From: Rutstroemia sp. NJR-2017a BVV2
Lineage: Eukaryota; Ascomycota; Leotiomycetes; Helotiales; Rutstroemiaceae
Length of the DNA: 64,000 bases
Assembly (NCBI GenBank): GCA_002946415.1
Contig: NJPS01000074.1
Span: forward strand, 682,001 to 746,000
Reading direction: 5' to 3'
Under the pieces are notes generated by a model, which searched no databases, was not told the DNA's origin, and saw only the letters and a program-made list of their open reading frames with translations. Of this stretch, positions 62,935-64,000 are shown piece by piece. The stretch's first letter is position 1; the number at the start of each line of letters is the position of its first letter. Position numbers and translations under genes: made by a program.

Positions 62935-63811
62935 TTAAATACCCAAGGTAATAGAGGGATCGTCTGATCCTTCTCCGTCCGTTGGACGACCGCTATTCGG
63001 TCTACCATCCTTAGGTTTGTCGCCACCAGGACCGTCACCTTCGGGACCAGGATCGTCACCTTCGGGACCTTCGGGACCTTCGGGACCATCGCTATCTGTA
63101 TCTTGGTTATTCAAAACACCTGTATCTGGACCTCCGGTTTCTGAATTGTTGCTATCAGGATTGTTACTGTCGGAGTTATTACCACCAAAGTTGTCGCTAT
63201 TCGGTCTACCATCCTTAGGTTTGTCGCCACGAGGATCGTCACCTTCGGGACCATCAGGACCATCGGGACCATCGCTATCTGAACTTTCGGAGTTCGAATC
63301 GTCTACCTCTGAGTCGCCAGAGCCGGGATCACCCGCACCTGAATTGTTCGCCTGTCCATCATCTCCAGATCCATCCCCGTCACCACCTTCATCACCACCT
63401 TCACCACCACCAGCATCACCACCAGCATCGTCGTCTCCAAATTCGTCATCTTGCCTTGAGAGAAGCATCCTTGTCTTAATCTCTTGTGCTAGGCCCACAC
63501 CATCATGATCGTGTGTCTTTGCCACGGCTCCGTGTCCAGGATTCAAATTATGGAACACCTCTAGGCGATTTCCAAGGAATTTTCTGATAGAATCCACATT
63601 TGGGAGACTTGAGTCAGCGCTGGCTGATTTGGAAAGGGTGGCATCGTTGGTTGACTATGGGAGTCGGGCATGTTAGTAGACTCGACGATTATATTTGGAC
63701 TCTGGGAACGTGAGATATGGAAAGTTGCAAAAAAAGACTTACGGAAATCGGGGCAGAAACAACAATGTGAAGCGTCGTGAACCATAGGAGCAGGGCTAAA
63801 GTCTGCCGCAT
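62935..63811 (-). CDS. Secreted acidic Gly/Asp/Pro-repeat protein
   Basis: 262 aa in two exons (63811-63743 and 63654-62935; 88-bp intron, gtaagt/tag, phase 0). The signal peptide is MRQTLALLLWFTTLHIVVSA. A roughly 70-residue ordered-looking part (VDSIRKFLGNRLEVFHNLNP, GLAQEIKTRMLLSRQDDE) follows. Then come about 170 residues of extremely acidic low-complexity sequence: Gly/Asp runs (DDDAGGDAGGGEGGDEGG), Asn/Ser runs (NNSDSNNPDSNN) and two related blocks containing DGPEGPEGPEGDDP and GDKPKDGRPNS. No known domain. Internal repeats make the length likely to vary between strains. A shorter frame on the opposite strand is Pro/Ser-rich and is a shadow of this repeat. The 3' end may be spliced to 62921-62656 instead. 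Confidence 0.65.
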
Positions 63812-64000
63812 GTTGACGTGGTATTGGATTGTTATAGCAGTTGTTACGACTGATGTTGGGATGATTGATTTTGGATCTCAATGAGGGACGCTGTATCTTA
63901 TACACCTTGAAATACGTAGTCAGTAGTAATGCCAGATACAAGGGGACATGGGTGGCGTTGTGACAAGCACTGAGACCGCAGTAGTACAAAAGCTTAATAT
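63812..64000. promoter_or_regulatory. Upstream region of the acidic secreted protein gene
   Basis: The last 189 bp of the window hold the leader and probable promoter of the minus-strand gene. No specific element was recognised. Confidence 0.4.

Noticed and set aside
63017..63508. 163-codon Pro/Ser-rich frame on the plus strand
   Set aside because: It is the antisense shadow of the Gly/Asp/Pro repeats of the secreted protein and has no independent start or motif.

Overview
This window reads as nuclear DNA of a filamentous ascomycete (Pezizomycotina). Its genes carry short GT-AG introns, mostly 45-100 bp, and the recognisable products are fungal: CDC37, clathrin light chain, an Rtt103-type CID protein, a Bud4/anillin-like septation protein, an FHF-complex FHIP protein, a mitochondrial MDL1-type ABC transporter, a mitochondrial ketoacyl-ACP synthase (CEM1), COX7, two cytochrome P450s, a SAT4/rhodopsin-domain membrane protein and several small secreted proteins. 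A leotiomycete is my guess from overall feel, not something the sequence proves. I built the exon-intron models by hand from splice signals and reading frame. Base composition looks ordinary throughout and I see no large blocks of AT-rich, RIP-like DNA.

Layout. 1-3.4 kb: a TALE homeobox transcription factor on the minus strand. 3.4-14.3 kb: a gene-poor stretch of almost 11 kb with only weak orphan ORFs. 14.3-26 kb: a dense housekeeping block arranged in divergent pairs, MDL1/CDC37, clathrin light chain/Rtt103-like, and a PPR-like mitochondrial protein/COX7. COX7 is split into four small exons. 27.9-36.7 kb: a P450, a small orphan membrane protein, FHIP and a Ser/Thr-rich GPI-anchor-type surface protein, all minus strand. 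40.4-45.2 kb: the 1512-aa Bud4-like protein preceded by a long CT-rich leader. 47-53.3 kb: two small secreted proteins and a SAT4/rhodopsin-family receptor-like protein whose second transmembrane exon cannot be joined in frame by a normal splice. 54-54.5 kb: two diverged copies of a short inverted-repeat (MITE-like) element. 55-62 kb: a second P450, a divergent kinase-fold protein, a dihydroxybenzoate-decarboxylase-type amidohydrolase and CEM1. 62.7-63.8 kb: an acidic Gly/Asp/Pro repeat secreted protein with a possible alternative 3' exon.

Functionally the middle block is core cell biology: Hsp90 chaperoning, clathrin coats, RNA polymerase II termination, mitochondrial gene expression and respiration, endosome-dynein transport and septum placement. 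The flanks carry accessory functions: secondary or xenobiotic metabolism, secreted or surface proteins, and a receptor-like membrane protein. The best leads for something undescribed are the secreted orphan genes, the MITE pair, the broken or unusually spliced receptor gene and the large gene-poor interval next to the homeobox gene.
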